The translations under genes were made by a program, and so were the position numbers. The notes beneath the pieces are model-generated. The model was not told where the DNA came from, did not search any database, and saw only the letters and a program-made list of their open reading frames with translations. A stretch of 27,601 nucleotides of DNA. Origin: Salinisphaeraceae bacterium UBA4764 (GTDB lineage: Bacteria; Pseudomonadota; Gammaproteobacteria; Nevskiales; Salinisphaeraceae). Location of the stretch: NCBI GenBank assembly GCA_002403445.1, contig DHHU01000015.1, positions 4,782 through 32,382 of the forward strand, given 5' to 3'. Shown here one piece after another: positions 18,439-27,601 of this stretch (its first letter is position 1; each line of letters starts with the position of its first letter).

Positions 18439-18720
18439 CTACGTGCGCGTTCCAGCTGGTTTTTTGTGCGCGCGGATACGCTTGAGCAAGCGCGCTTCGG
18501 TGTCATTTTCAGGTGGTTTCAAGCCCATGATCATGGCGTAGAGATCGGGATCGATCTGATCGAGCAGATGACACAGCCCCCGATGTTCAGCAGCGCTCAG
18601 GTAGTCGTAGTCGGTGATCATGAAACGCTCGAGCAGGACGTCGAGCTCTTTCATGCCGCGTCGACAGTGCCATCGCACCCGCGACTTTTCTTCAGCCGGG
18701 TCGGCTCGAATTGTTTCCAT
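18439..18720 (-). CDS. sdhE: FAD assembly factor SdhE (YgfY/CptB, SDHAF2 family)
   Basis: SdhE binds apo-SdhA and promotes covalent attachment of FAD. The 93-residue protein carries the family signature CRRGMKELD, with the RGxxE residues Arg21, Gly22 and Glu25, followed by DLLLERF-like DVLLERF and the C-terminal CHLLDQIDPDLYAMIMG. Length is close to E. coli SdhE (88). It begins 57 bp after sdhB on the same strand, so the flavinylation factor is probably co-expressed with its substrate SdhA. A candidate terminator follows. Confidence 0.93.
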   Translation of the reverse strand: METIRADPAEEKSRVRWHCRRGMKELDVLLERFMITDYDYLSAAEHRGLCHLLDQIDPDLYAMIMGLKPPENDTEARLLKRIRAHKKPAGTRT

Positions 18721-18777
18721 TATGCGTTATTACTGCGGATTAAAATCATGAACCTATAATGCATCGGTTAAACAGAC

Positions 18778-19557
18778 TCAACCACGCCGCTCAACCATCA
18801 GTTTCTTGGTTTCGGCAATGGCCTTGGCCGGGTTTAACCCCTTGGGGCAGGTATCAGTACAGTTCAAGATGGTGTGGCAGCGGTATAACTTGAATGGATC
18901 TTCCAATTCGTCCAAACGCTGACCGGTATATTCATCACGGGAGTCGACAATCCAGCGGTAAGCCTGCAATAAAACTGCTGGACCCAGATATTTATCCGGG
19001 TTCCACCAATAACTCGGGCACGCCGTTGAGCAACAGGCGCAGAGAATGCATTCGTATAACCCATCGAGTTTTTCCCGGTCTTCGGGCGTTTGTAATCGCT
19101 CGCGCGATGGTGCAGGACTGTCGGTTTTAAGCCATGGCTCGATCGACTCAAGTTGGGCATAGAAATGCGTCAGATCCGGAATCAAGTCCTTGACCACCGG
19201 CATGTGGGGGAGCGGATAGATGGCCACATCGCCGTCGATATCACTGATGCGCGTGATACAGGCCAACGTATTCTTGCCGTCAATATTGAACGCGCACGAG
19301 CCACAAACACCCTCACGGCATGAACGCCGAAAGGCCAGAGTTGGATCGTATTCGTTCTTGATCTTGATGACCGCGTCCAGAACCATCGGACCACAACGAT
19401 CCAGATCTATCGTAAACCGGTCAACACGCGGGTTCTCACCTGATTCCGGCTCGTAGCGATAAATACGAAACGTCTTGGTATTCACGGAATCCGTGGGCGC
19501 GCTGTATTCGCGACCCTTACTGATACGGGAATTTTTGGGTAATCGAAACTTGCTCAT
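18778..19557 (-). CDS. sdhB: Succinate dehydrogenase iron-sulfur subunit
   Basis: SdhB passes electrons from the SdhA flavin to ubiquinone through three Fe-S clusters. The N-terminal ferredoxin domain binds the [2Fe-2S] cluster with CREGVCGSCAFNIDGKNTLAC. The C-terminal domain supplies CILCACCSTACP for the [4Fe-4S] cluster and CHTILNCTDTCPKG for the [3Fe-4S] cluster. CPSYWWNPDKYLGPA is the usual quinone-site region. At 259 residues it has a longer N terminus than E. coli SdhB (238) and is closer in size to alphaproteobacterial and mitochondrial forms. It lies 43 bp after sdhA. Confidence 0.97.
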   Translation of the reverse strand: MSKFRLPKNSRISKGREYSAPTDSVNTKTFRIYRYEPESGENPRVDRFTIDLDRCGPMVLDAVIKIKNEYDPTLAFRRSCREGVCGSCAFNIDGKNTLACITRISDIDGDVAIYPLPHMPVVKDLIPDLTHFYAQLESIEPWLKTDSPAPSRERLQTPEDREKLDGLYECILCACCSTACPSYWWNPDKYLGPAVLLQAYRWIVDSRDEYTGQRLDELEDPFKLYRCHTILNCTDTCPKGLNPAKAIAETKKLMVERRG

Positions 19558-19600
19558 GGCTTGACTCCATCAAGCGCCAGCTGGCGAATAGGCAATAAAG

Positions 19601-21391
19601 TTAATAAACACGTTCTTTGGGAGGAATGTGTTCCATCTCGTCGGTCATTGGATTCATGTGCACCGGCCGATATCCGATCTCGACATCTGTGCCACCGTGA
19701 TACCAGGTCAGCGTATGTTTGATCCAATTCTCGTCGTCACGATCCGGGTACTCCTCGTGCGCGTGAGCGCCCCGCGTTTCGGTACGGTTGTTGGCCGCAT
19801 GCATAGTGCAGATGGCGCATTCCAACAGGTTCTCCAGTTCCATAGTTTCGACCAGATCACTGTTCCAAGTCATCGAGCGATCGCTGACCTTGACGTCGTT
19901 GAAAGATTGCAATTCGGCGTCGATCTTTTCCACACCTTTGGCCAGTCTTTCAGTGCTCCGGAATACCGCTGCGTAGGTCTGCATGGAATTCTGCAGGCTG
20001 TCACGCAGCTCGGCTGTTGGCGTCGAGCCGTCTGCAAAGCGCAACCTGTCGAACCTTTCCAGTGCTTTTTGTTCGGATGCGCTTGTGTCGTAGTTGTGGC
20101 GTGCCCCCGGTGTGACCAGTTCAGTACAGCGCTGAGCGGCTGCACGACCGAACACCACAAGATCGAGCAAGGCGTTGGAGCCCAGTCGGTTGGCGCCATG
20201 GACCGAAACACAGGCCGCTTCACCCACGGCCATCAAGCCCGGCACGATCTTATCTGGATCGTCGCCGTCCTTGGTAACGACTTCACCAAACGGATTCGTC
20301 GGGATACCACCCATACAGTAATGAACTGTCGGGAGCACCGGAATCGGCTCCTTAGTGGCATCGACGCCTGAGAAAATTTCGGCGGTTTCAGTGATGCCAG
20401 GCAGTCTTTCGTGCAGCACTTCCGGTCCGAGATGTTCCAGATGCAGCATGATGTGATCGGCTTTTTCACCTACACCACGCCCTTCGTTGATTTCCACAGT
20501 CATGGCGCGGCTGACCACGTCGCGTGACGCGAGGTCCTTGGCGTTGGGGGCATAACGCTCCATGAAGCGCTCATCGTCGGCGTTGGTCAGATAACCGCCC
20601 TCGCCGCGAGCGCCCTCAGTAATCAGGCAACCTGCACCGTAAATGCCAGTCGGGTGGAATTGGACAAACTCCGGATCCTGCAACGGGACGCCGGCACGAA
20701 TGGCCATGCCGTTGCCGTCTCCGGTACATGTGTGTGCCGAGGTGCAGGAGAAATAAGCACGCCCATAACCGCCGGTTGCCAGTATCACTTGATGTCCGCG
20801 GAAGCGGTGCAACTGGCCTCCTTGCAAATCCCAAGCCAAAACACCTCTGATCTGGCCGTCTTCGGTCTTCAGAAGATCGATGGCGAAATACTCTACAAAG
20901 AATTCGGCGCGGGCTTTTAGCGACTGTTGATACAGCGTGTGCAGAAGCGCGTGGCCGGTGCGGTCAGCGGCAGCACAAGTGCGCTCGGCCTGACCTTGAC
21001 CGTAGTGAGTGGTCATGCCGCCAAAGGGCCGCTGATAGATGCGACCGTCTTCCAGCCGAGAAAAAGGCACGCCATCATGCTCCAGCTCCACGATCGATGG
21101 GATGGCTTCCTTGGTGAGATGCTCGATGGCGTCCTGATCACCGAGCCAGTCACCACCCTTGATGGTGTCGTACGCATGCCAACGCCAATCATCTTCGCCC
21201 ATGTTGCCGAGCGCTGAGGCAATACCGCCCTGAGCGGCCACCGTATGACTGCGCGTGGGAAAGACTTTGGTCACGCAAGCCGTTTTGAGCCCGGCGTCAG
21301 CCAGGCCGCGCACTGCGCGCAGTCCGGCGCCGCCGGCGCCCACCACGACAACATCGTGTTCGTGATCGATAATTTCGTATTGATCGTTCAT
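19601..21391 (-). CDS. sdhA: Succinate dehydrogenase flavoprotein subunit
   Basis: SdhA oxidises succinate to fumarate at a covalently bound FAD. It shows the FAD-binding VVVVGAGGAGLRAV, the flavin-attachment histidine His49 in FPTRSHTVAAQGG (E. coli His45), the active-site segments HPTGIYGAGCLITEGARGEGG and GANRLGSNALLDLVVFGR, and the C-terminal EYPDRDDENWIKHTL. The open frame runs to 21430, but ATG 21391 (MNDQYEIIDHEHD) starts directly before the Rossmann strand and leaves 7 bp after the sdhD stop, so I prefer that start (596 residues; E. coli 588). It requires SdhE, encoded two genes downstream, for flavinylation. Confidence 0.97.
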   Translation of the reverse strand: MNDQYEIIDHEHDVVVVGAGGAGLRAVRGLADAGLKTACVTKVFPTRSHTVAAQGGIASALGNMGEDDWRWHAYDTIKGGDWLGDQDAIEHLTKEAIPSIVELEHDGVPFSRLEDGRIYQRPFGGMTTHYGQGQAERTCAAADRTGHALLHTLYQQSLKARAEFFVEYFAIDLLKTEDGQIRGVLAWDLQGGQLHRFRGHQVILATGGYGRAYFSCTSAHTCTGDGNGMAIRAGVPLQDPEFVQFHPTGIYGAGCLITEGARGEGGYLTNADDERFMERYAPNAKDLASRDVVSRAMTVEINEGRGVGEKADHIMLHLEHLGPEVLHERLPGITETAEIFSGVDATKEPIPVLPTVHYCMGGIPTNPFGEVVTKDGDDPDKIVPGLMAVGEAACVSVHGANRLGSNALLDLVVFGRAAAQRCTELVTPGARHNYDTSASEQKALERFDRLRFADGSTPTAELRDSLQNSMQTYAAVFRSTERLAKGVEKIDAELQSFNDVKVSDRSMTWNSDLVETMELENLLECAICTMHAANNRTETRGAHAHEEYPDRDDENWIKHTLTWYHGGTDVEIGYRPVHMNPMTDEMEHIPPKERVY

Positions 21392-21398
21392 GTTGAGG

Positions 21399-21782
21399 CT
21401 ATCCGGCCAGGAGAATGAATACCGACACAACAGACGCTACGGCGAGCAGCGTGTTGAAAAATTGCAGACCAATCAGCATGGCAAATTTCGTCAATTCGGT
21501 ATGAACATAATCTTCGATCACGGTCTGCAATCCGAGTTGTGCGTGATAATAAATTGCCGCTAAATACAGCATCATCAGCGTGGCCGAAAACGGGGACGTC
21601 AGCCAATTGATGACACTGGTGTAATCGGCACCCAGATGAGCAAGAAGACTGGCGACGAACCAGAAAGTTAGTGGGACCAGCGCGGCGGCTGACACCCGCT
21701 GCGTCCACCAGTGGTCAACCCCGGTTTTGGCGCTGCCCAGCCCGCGTGCGCCACCCAGAGGAGATCGGGTTGAATTCGCCAT
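21399..21782 (-). CDS. sdhD: Succinate dehydrogenase membrane anchor subunit D
   Basis: SdhD, with SdhC, anchors complex II in the inner membrane and forms the quinone and heme b sites. Three hydrophobic helices are visible (about 31-50, 62-82 and 97-126). His80 in YYHAQLGLQTVIEDYVH aligns with the E. coli heme ligand His71, and Asp91-Tyr92 align with Asp82-Tyr83 of the quinone site with the same 11-residue spacing. Length is 127 residues (E. coli 115). It lies 33 bp after sdhC and 7 bp before the preferred sdhA start. Confidence 0.93.
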   Translation of the reverse strand: MANSTRSPLGGARGLGSAKTGVDHWWTQRVSAAALVPLTFWFVASLLAHLGADYTSVINWLTSPFSATLMMLYLAAIYYHAQLGLQTVIEDYVHTELTKFAMLIGLQFFNTLLAVASVVSVFILLAG

Positions 21783-21815
21783 ATTGGCTCCGTTATCCGT
21801 CGTGCAAGCGCTTGC

Positions 21816-22202
21816 TTAAAGCGCCAGTGCAAAGATCCAAGTTAAAACCGTCAATGCAGCTGCAGCACCAATGGTGATGTACCCAGTAACCCTGGCGTTT
21901 GTTTTGTTCAGCCCGGTGCCAGTGTCCCAAATCATATGCCTGACGCCGTTGCACAGATGATAGAAAAGGACAAGCGACCAAAAAAACATGAGAGTTAGCC
22001 CATACCACGCGCTGGCAATACCGTTAACATCGGCAAAAGCGCTCGGCCCGATCGCGGCCGATATGATCCACGCTGCAAGAAAGATGCTGCCCACCGACAA
22101 CATAATGCCGGATGCTCGATGAGCAATGGACGTGACCATGTTGATCGGCCAGCGATAAATTTGAAGATGCGGAGAAAGCGGGGGGTTGCCGGGTCGAGCC
22201 AT
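21816..22202 (-). CDS. sdhC: Succinate dehydrogenase cytochrome b556 subunit
   Basis: SdhC is the larger membrane anchor of complex II. The N terminus RPGNPPLSPHLQIYRW followed by TSIAHRASG is the family signature; Ser25 and Arg29 align with the E. coli quinone-site Ser27 and Arg31. Three helices follow. His82 in FYHLCNGVRHMIWDTG aligns with the heme ligand His84 of E. coli, and His89 keeps the 7-residue spacing to the second conserved His. The SPHLQIYRW form is typical of alphaproteobacterial and mitochondrial SdhC. Length is 128 residues. Confidence 0.95.
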   Translation of the reverse strand: MARPGNPPLSPHLQIYRWPINMVTSIAHRASGIMLSVGSIFLAAWIISAAIGPSAFADVNGIASAWYGLTLMFFWSLVLFYHLCNGVRHMIWDTGTGLNKTNARVTGYITIGAAAALTVLTWIFALAL

Positions 22203-22291
22203 GGTTGTTCAGAGTCGATGCAAGTTTTGGGTGCGTCAGTTGCTAAAACAGTTGAGTGAAACAATTCTACTAGAAGCGACCAGTGAACCCA

Positions 22292-22504
22292 TTAGAAATC
22301 GATACAACGCCCGTTTTTTTCCCAATCCCCGTATCGAACTGGATCTGGACCGCGTCGCCCTCCATACTCCTTCGGCCGCTCAGCGGCCCATTCATCGGCT
22401 TGTTCGGAATCACGGGTAGTAACCTTGTCATTGTTATCGACAAGGCTCTCTGGATTCGAATCAGGGTCTTTGGTTTCGTGGGATTCTTTGTCTGAATTGC
22501 TCAT
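22292..22504 (-). CDS. SDHAF4-family (DUF1674) succinate dehydrogenase assembly factor
   Basis: This short, highly charged protein of 70 residues consists of a disordered acidic N terminus (about 1-45) and the conserved C-terminal box EYGGRRGPDPVRYGDWEKNGRCIDF-type segment (46-70). That box, with its GGxxGPxPxRYGDWExxGRxxDF pattern, is the hallmark of DUF1674/SDHAF4. In mitochondria SDHAF4 binds flavinylated SdhA and promotes its joining with SdhB. It is the first gene of the sdh cluster, 89 bp before sdhC on the same strand, which strongly supports a complex II role. SDHAF4 is better known from alphaproteobacteria and mitochondria than from gammaproteobacteria. Confidence 0.85.
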   Translation of the reverse strand: MSNSDKESHETKDPDSNPESLVDNNDKVTTRDSEQADEWAAERPKEYGGRRGPDPVRYGDWEKNGRCIDF

Positions 22505-22607
22505 GAATGAATCAGTTTAGCCCCGGGTTTGCGTTGTGACAATCAATCTCCGCATATATGCAAGCGGACAAGATAAAATACGATTCATTGACCAACTGGA
22601 TGCACCG

Positions 22608-23513
22608 ATGACAGATCCTGAAATCTCCATGCCGCGTTTAGCCGCCATTGCGGTCAGCGGCACAGACGCCACTGAATTTCTACGAGCGCAACTAACCACC
22701 GATGTTTCGCGGCTTGAACCCGGCATGGCGGGCCTGGCGGCCTGGTGCGATGCCCAGGGCAATACGCTGGCCGTGTTTCACGTTGTCCCGCTGGAAAACG
22801 GCTATGTTCTGATTACCAGTGGCGACCTTATCGACGCTTTGCTCAAGCGACTGCGGATGTTTGTATTACGAGCCGCGGTCCAAATCACCGATCTACGTGA
22901 TAGCCGGCGTGTGATGGCATATACCGGCGCCAATGCCCCGTCCGTTACCACTGAAAATGACTATACTTTTGGCCGTATCGACCTGACATTGAACAATGCT
23001 GACGGCTTAAATTGGGCGTTGGCGCTGCTGCCGGCGGATTCAGCCGGTTCTTTCGAGGCGGCGATTGCGACCGACAGTGAGGCTTTTCAACTCGCTCGTG
23101 TCGATGCGGGGGTTCCTTTGATCAGCACCCCAACCCGCGCCAGTTTTATTCCCCAGATGCTCAACCTGCATTGGCTGAATGCGGTGCATTTCGACAAGGG
23201 CTGTTTCCCCGGCCAGGAAGTCATTGCCCGCCTCCAAAATCGGGGCCGCTTGACTCAACGCGTTTTTCGCTATGCTTGGCGGGGCGCGCGTCCGGCCGCC
23301 GGGGACAGTGTGGTCAAGGACGAGCAGTCGCGCGGGACGGTCATTCGCGTGGCGGGCCTGCCTAGCTCTGAAGATTCCGAGGGCCGGCTGTTGGCAGTAG
23401 TCAAAACCAGTGCCGCCGAAGGCGAGCAGTTGTCGACCCCAGGCGCGGATTTATCTCTGCTCAACTTGCCCTATCCCACCCCTGCCGACGCGCGACCCGA
23501 TCAGGCTGTATAA
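22608..23513 (+). CDS. ygfZ: Folate-binding protein YgfZ (Fe-S cluster maintenance)
   Basis: YgfZ is a GcvT-fold, folate-binding protein needed for full activity of several Fe-S enzymes such as MiaB. The diagnostic motif KGCFPGQEV is present, followed by the C-terminal barrel. The N-terminal core starts at LAAIAVSGTDATEFLRAQLTTDVSRLEPG, matching the family. The frame is open to a GTG at 22536 (325 residues), but that leaves only 31 bp from the divergent SDHAF4 start and adds about 24 residues unlike known YgfZ N termini; ATG 22608 (301 residues) is preferred. In E. coli ygfZ adjoins ygfY (sdhE); here it lies at the other end of the sdh operon. Confidence 0.88.
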   Translation: MTDPEISMPRLAAIAVSGTDATEFLRAQLTTDVSRLEPGMAGLAAWCDAQGNTLAVFHVVPLENGYVLITSGDLIDALLKRLRMFVLRAAVQITDLRDSRRVMAYTGANAPSVTTENDYTFGRIDLTLNNADGLNWALALLPADSAGSFEAAIATDSEAFQLARVDAGVPLISTPTRASFIPQMLNLHWLNAVHFDKGCFPGQEVIARLQNRGRLTQRVFRYAWRGARPAAGDSVVKDEQSRGTVIRVAGLPSSEDSEGRLLAVVKTSAAEGEQLSTPGADLSLLNLPYPTPADARPDQAV

Positions 23514-23520
23514 CCCTTTG

Positions 23521-23536
23521 CCGGATAACAATCCGG
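23521..23536. terminator. Short hairpin between convergent ygfZ and lysS
   Basis: CCGGAT and ATCCGG form a perfect 6-bp stem around an AACA loop, centred in the 25 bp between the two stop codons. It is placed to act on both transcripts, but neither strand has a U-tract, so it is a weak terminator at best. Confidence 0.35.
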
Positions 23537-23538
23537 TC

Positions 23539-25041
<1,503 letters not shown>

Positions 25042-25051
25042 TGGTTCTTCC

Positions 25052-26153
25052 TTAATAACCCTGTTTCAGCGCGGCGGCCACGAACTCATCGAGATCGCCG
25101 TCCAGTACTTTTTGCGTATTACCCACTTCCACGCCCGTACGCACATCCTTGATGCGTCCAGCGTCCAGTACGTAATTGCGGATCTGACTGCCCCAGCCGA
25201 TGTCATCTTTGCCGGCTTCGGTAGCTTCGGCTTCGGCTCGGCGGCGGGCCATCTCGCGCTCGTAGAGTTTGGCACGCAGCTGGGTCATTGCCGTGGCGCG
25301 GTTGCTATGTTGTGAGCGACTGTTTTGACACTGCACCACGATGCCGGTCGGCTCGTGGGTAATACGCACCGCCGACTCGGTTCGATTGACGTGCTGACCG
25401 CCGGCCCCACTGGCACGATAAACATCGGTTCGCAGATCCGAGGGATCAATTTCGATTTCGATCGAGTCATCGATTTCGGGCGAGACGAACACAGCCGCAA
25501 ATGAGGTGTGGCGGCGGGCCCCGGAATCGAACGGCGACTTGCGTACCAAGCGGTGAACGCCTGTTTCGGTGCGTAGCCAGCCATAGGCGTAGTGGCCGCG
25601 TACCGTGAACGTTGCGCTCTTTATGCCTGCAACCTCACCCGCGGAATATTCTGTTATCTCGGTTTCAAAGCCGCGTTGCTCGCACCAGCGTAGGTACATG
25701 CGAAGCAGCATCTCGGCCCAGTCTTGGGCTTCGGTGCCGCCAGAGCCGGCCTGAATATCGACAAACGCATTCGAAGCATCGGCCTCCCCAGAGAACATCT
25801 GCAACAATTCCAACTGCTCCAGCGTGCGTTCCACGCCGTCAAGCGAATCACCGATATCGTCGAGAACGTCGTCGGCCGATTCAGCGGATGCCATCTCGAT
25901 CAATTCGGCGCAATCTTTCAGGGTTGTTGATGCCTCGGTTAAGGGGGTCAAAGTGTCTGCTAGTCGTGCGCGCTCGCGTTCGAGTTTTTGTGCATCATCC
26001 GGCGATTCGGCCCAGATTTCACCCTGCGCCAGTTCGGCATCGATCTCAGTCAGTCGATCTTGTTTTTCAGCGACGTCAAAGATACCCCCAGAGTTTGTCC
26101 AGCCGGATACCAAGCGCATCCACTCGGGCAGGCAGTGAGTTTTCTTCAGACAT
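25052..26153 (-). CDS. prfB: Peptide chain release factor 2, made by programmed +1 frameshift
   Basis: RF2 releases peptides at UGA and UAA. The main frame shows the stop-codon recognition tripeptide SPF (in RKSPFDSGARRHTSF), the catalytic GGQ (SGAGGQHVNRTESAVRITH) and GSGGTEAQDWAEMLLRMYLRW. The N terminus lies in another frame. From ATG 26153 (MSEENSLPARV...LDKLWGYL), preceded by GGGTGA, 25 codons run into an in-frame TGA at 26078-26076. The context TGGGGGTATCTTTGAC (26090-26075) is the classic prfB slip site: internal Shine-Dalgarno, CTT, TGA, C. A +1 shift resumes at GAC (Asp) and yields 366 residues (E. coli 365). The +1 frame is open upstream to 26176, but that extension is spurious. lysS follows after 10 bp. 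Confidence 0.96.
26075..26090 (-). promoter_or_regulatory. prfB programmed +1 frameshift signal
   Basis: The site comprises a Shine-Dalgarno-like GGGGG element (about 26089-26085), the slippery codon CTT (26081-26079), the in-frame stop TGA (26078-26076) and a 3' C. Spacing is identical to E. coli prfB; only the first base of AGGGGGT differs (T for A). When RF2 is scarce, termination at UGA is slow and the ribosome slips forward, so the site makes RF2 self-regulating. Confidence 0.95.
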
Positions 26154-26306
26154 ACTTCACCCATTGATCTCGGCAAGGCCGACTCAGCAAAATTTTAAAA
26201 TGGAGTTAAGAGCACCAGACGAAAGTCTGATAACGTAAAGACTTAATTATAACGAATTGATTATGTGGCGTGACCGTTTTGTTTTACGTTGCATGGAGTA
26301 GTAACG

Positions 26307-27512
26307 ATGGAGAAAAAAAGGTTTTTAATAGCCAGCATTGCCGGCACGCTCGGCATGGCGCTCACCACCAGTGCATTTGCAGCCAACGCAAGTAAGCCGC
26401 TCGACAAGCGATTTTATATTGCACCCATGGTGAGTTACGGCTTTTTCGGACACGACACGATTTCTAAAGGCAGCCAATTCAAGGGTAAGCTGGCTCGTGA
26501 TAATTCGCTCGGGGGCACTCTGGCCGTGGGCAAGCCAGTCAACAAATGGTTGAACCTCGAGCTTTATGGCTTCTATTTTAACCCAAGCCAGACTTTCAAA
26601 GTCCGTAATGCGAACGTAAACAGCCACAACGGCAATTACAAGACCGGACAGGGGTCAATATGGGGCGTAGGAGCCGACGCAATGCTGTTCCCAGCCCGGA
26701 ACGTCTTCCCGGTCTATGGCCTGCTAGGCGCGTCCTTTGGCCAGCACGGTGTGAACGCCCCGGAGAGATTCAGCGGCAACAGCATCCAAACCGATTCCTC
26801 GAATAAAGACTTCACGCGTTATCTGGACGCAGGTGTGGGATATGTCTACCCCATCACAAAATCCGGTATCAAGGTACGCGCCGAGTACCGCTATCGTTAT
26901 ACCGAGGTGAACACCTCTGGGAGCTTTGACGGTCAACATATCGGCGATGCCAGCTTTGGCGATAACATAGTATCTCTGGGCCTAGAAATTCCGTTGGGTG
27001 CCCAACCGCAGACGCAGACCGTCAGCACACAATCCGCCCCGGCTCCCCAGCCGAAGGATAGCGACGGTGATGGCGTGATTAACGCCAATGACGCCTGCCC
27101 AAACACCCCGGCCGGTGCTAAAGTCAATTCCAATGGCTGCCAGATCCACAAATCTAAGCCGGCCCCCATCCAGCTCAAAGGCGTAACTTTCAATTTCAAC
27201 AAGGCGACACTCACCCCGCAGGCTCATCGTCGGCTGAACAGCGTGGTGAGTGCACTGAAGTCGTCGCCGAACGTCGATTTCCGTCTTGATGGCTACACCG
27301 ATAGCATTGGCCCTCAAAGCTATAACCTCAAGTTATCTCAACGCCGGGTTAAATCAGTCAAGCATTACTTGCTAAATCATCAGATTAGTAGTTCGCGTAT
27401 TACCGGCACGAAAGGCCACGGCGAGAAAAACCCGGTCGCCACCAACAAGACCAAAGCTGGGCGGGCCAAAAACCGCCGCGTCGAAATTACGGTGACTCAC
27501 AGCTCAAATTAA
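26307..27512 (+). CDS. OmpA-family outer-membrane protein with a TSP3 calcium repeat
   Basis: This is an outer-membrane beta-barrel linked to a peptidoglycan-binding domain. A 25-residue signal peptide ends AFA|A. An eight-stranded OmpA-like barrel is expected over about 30-235, with alternating strands such as RFYIAPMVSYGFF and IKVRAEYRYRYTEV. A Pro/Gln hinge leads to a thrombospondin type 3 Ca-binding repeat (DSDGDGVINANDACPNTPAG, from Asp251, ending with a Cys pair), then the OmpA_C domain (about 290-398) with FNFNKATLTP, GYTDSIGPQSYNLKLSQRR and NRRVEI; the Asp and Arg bind diaminopimelate. ATG 26307 with GGAG 8 nt upstream is preferred to the upstream TTG 26289. A strong terminator follows. 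It resembles Pseudomonas OprF in layout, but orthology is not proven. Confidence 0.92.
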   Translation: MEKKRFLIASIAGTLGMALTTSAFAANASKPLDKRFYIAPMVSYGFFGHDTISKGSQFKGKLARDNSLGGTLAVGKPVNKWLNLELYGFYFNPSQTFKVRNANVNSHNGNYKTGQGSIWGVGADAMLFPARNVFPVYGLLGASFGQHGVNAPERFSGNSIQTDSSNKDFTRYLDAGVGYVYPITKSGIKVRAEYRYRYTEVNTSGSFDGQHIGDASFGDNIVSLGLEIPLGAQPQTQTVSTQSAPAPQPKDSDGDGVINANDACPNTPAGAKVNSNGCQIHKSKPAPIQLKGVTFNFNKATLTPQAHRRLNSVVSALKSSPNVDFRLDGYTDSIGPQSYNLKLSQRRVKSVKHYLLNHQISSSRITGTKGHGEKNPVATNKTKAGRAKNRRVEITVTHSSN

Positions 27513-27544
27513 AATCGGTAAGGTCAAACACCGTTCTTAGGTCT

Positions 27545-27573
27545 ACCCGGGCACGCTGCGTGCCCGGGTTTTT
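27545..27573 (+). terminator. Strong rho-independent terminator after the ompA-like gene
   Basis: ACCCGGGCACG and CGTGCCCGGGT form a perfect 11-bp, G+C-rich stem with a 3-nt CTG loop, followed by a run of five T (27569-27573). It starts 32 nt past the stop codon and would end the monocistronic transcript of the outer-membrane protein. Confidence 0.93.
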
Positions 27574-27601
27574 CACGATCAACGTGGGGATTCATAACCA
27601 A

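Noticed and set aside
19628..20371. 247-residue plus-strand open frame inside sdhA
   Set aside because: It is a shadow on the strand opposite a strongly conserved gene, with no recognisable domain.
26154..26176. Upstream extension of prfB in the +1 frame (start at 26176)
   Set aside because: The frame-0 start at 26153 has a Shine-Dalgarno, encodes an RF2-like N terminus and leads exactly into the frameshift site; the extension does not resemble RF2.
26216..26229. CAGAC-GAAA-GTCTG hairpin between prfB and the ompA-like gene
   Set aside because: Five base pairs only and no U-tract or known motif; noted but not assigned a function.
25612..26238. 208-residue plus-strand open frame antisense to prfB
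   Set aside because: Arg/Ser/Pro-rich shadow translation of the complementary strand of prfB.

Overview
The window is a 27.6 kb stretch of a gammaproteobacterial chromosome, mostly core housekeeping genes and about 54-55 % G+C by eye. The assignment rests on gene content and order: an EF-P beta-lysylation set (epmA-efp with divergent epmB), rpoE-rseA-rseB followed by lepA-lepB-DUF4845-rnc-era, parE-parC, an sdhCDAB-sdhE operon, and prfB (with its programmed frameshift)-lysS. It is not an enteric. The succinate dehydrogenase cluster opens with an SDHAF4/DUF1674 gene and has an alphaproteobacterial or mitochondrial flavour, rseC and mucD are missing behind rseB, and a FimX-like protein is present. 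A Salinisphaerales/Nevskiales-type lineage is a guess that the sequence alone does not prove.

Layout. 1-602: the 3' part of psd (phosphatidylserine decarboxylase), cut by the window edge. 574-3318: EF-P and its modification enzymes. 3355-5859: a degenerate REC-PAS-GGDEF-EAL protein resembling the c-di-GMP effector FimX. 5908-6228: xseB. 6359-10525: parE and parC (topoisomerase IV). 10606-17714, minus strand: the envelope-stress sigma factor rpoE with its anti-sigma proteins rseA and rseB, then lepA, lepB, a DUF4845 gene, rnc and era, many overlapping by ATGA. 17715-18438: the only long gene-free stretch. 18439-22504, minus strand: SDHAF4-like gene, sdhC, sdhD, sdhA, sdhB, sdhE. 22608-23513: ygfZ. 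23539-26153, minus strand: prfB and lysS. 26307-27512: an OmpA-family outer-membrane protein with a strong terminator.

How the genes work together. EpmB makes (R)-beta-lysine, EpmA ligates it to Lys34 of EF-P, and modified EF-P relieves ribosome stalling at polyproline. The sdh block encodes a whole respiratory complex II plus two dedicated assembly factors (SDHAF4-like and SdhE), with the Fe-S maintenance factor YgfZ divergent from it. The rpoE block couples envelope-stress sensing to protein export (LepB) and to translation and RNA processing (LepA, RNase III, Era), and a candidate sigma-E promoter in front of rpoE suggests autoregulation.

I found no clearly new multi-gene system, CRISPR array, prophage, insertion sequence, tRNA or rRNA. 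The least conventional items are the FimX-like protein, the SDHAF4/SdhE pair bracketing complex II, and the gene-free stretch between rpoE and sdhE.
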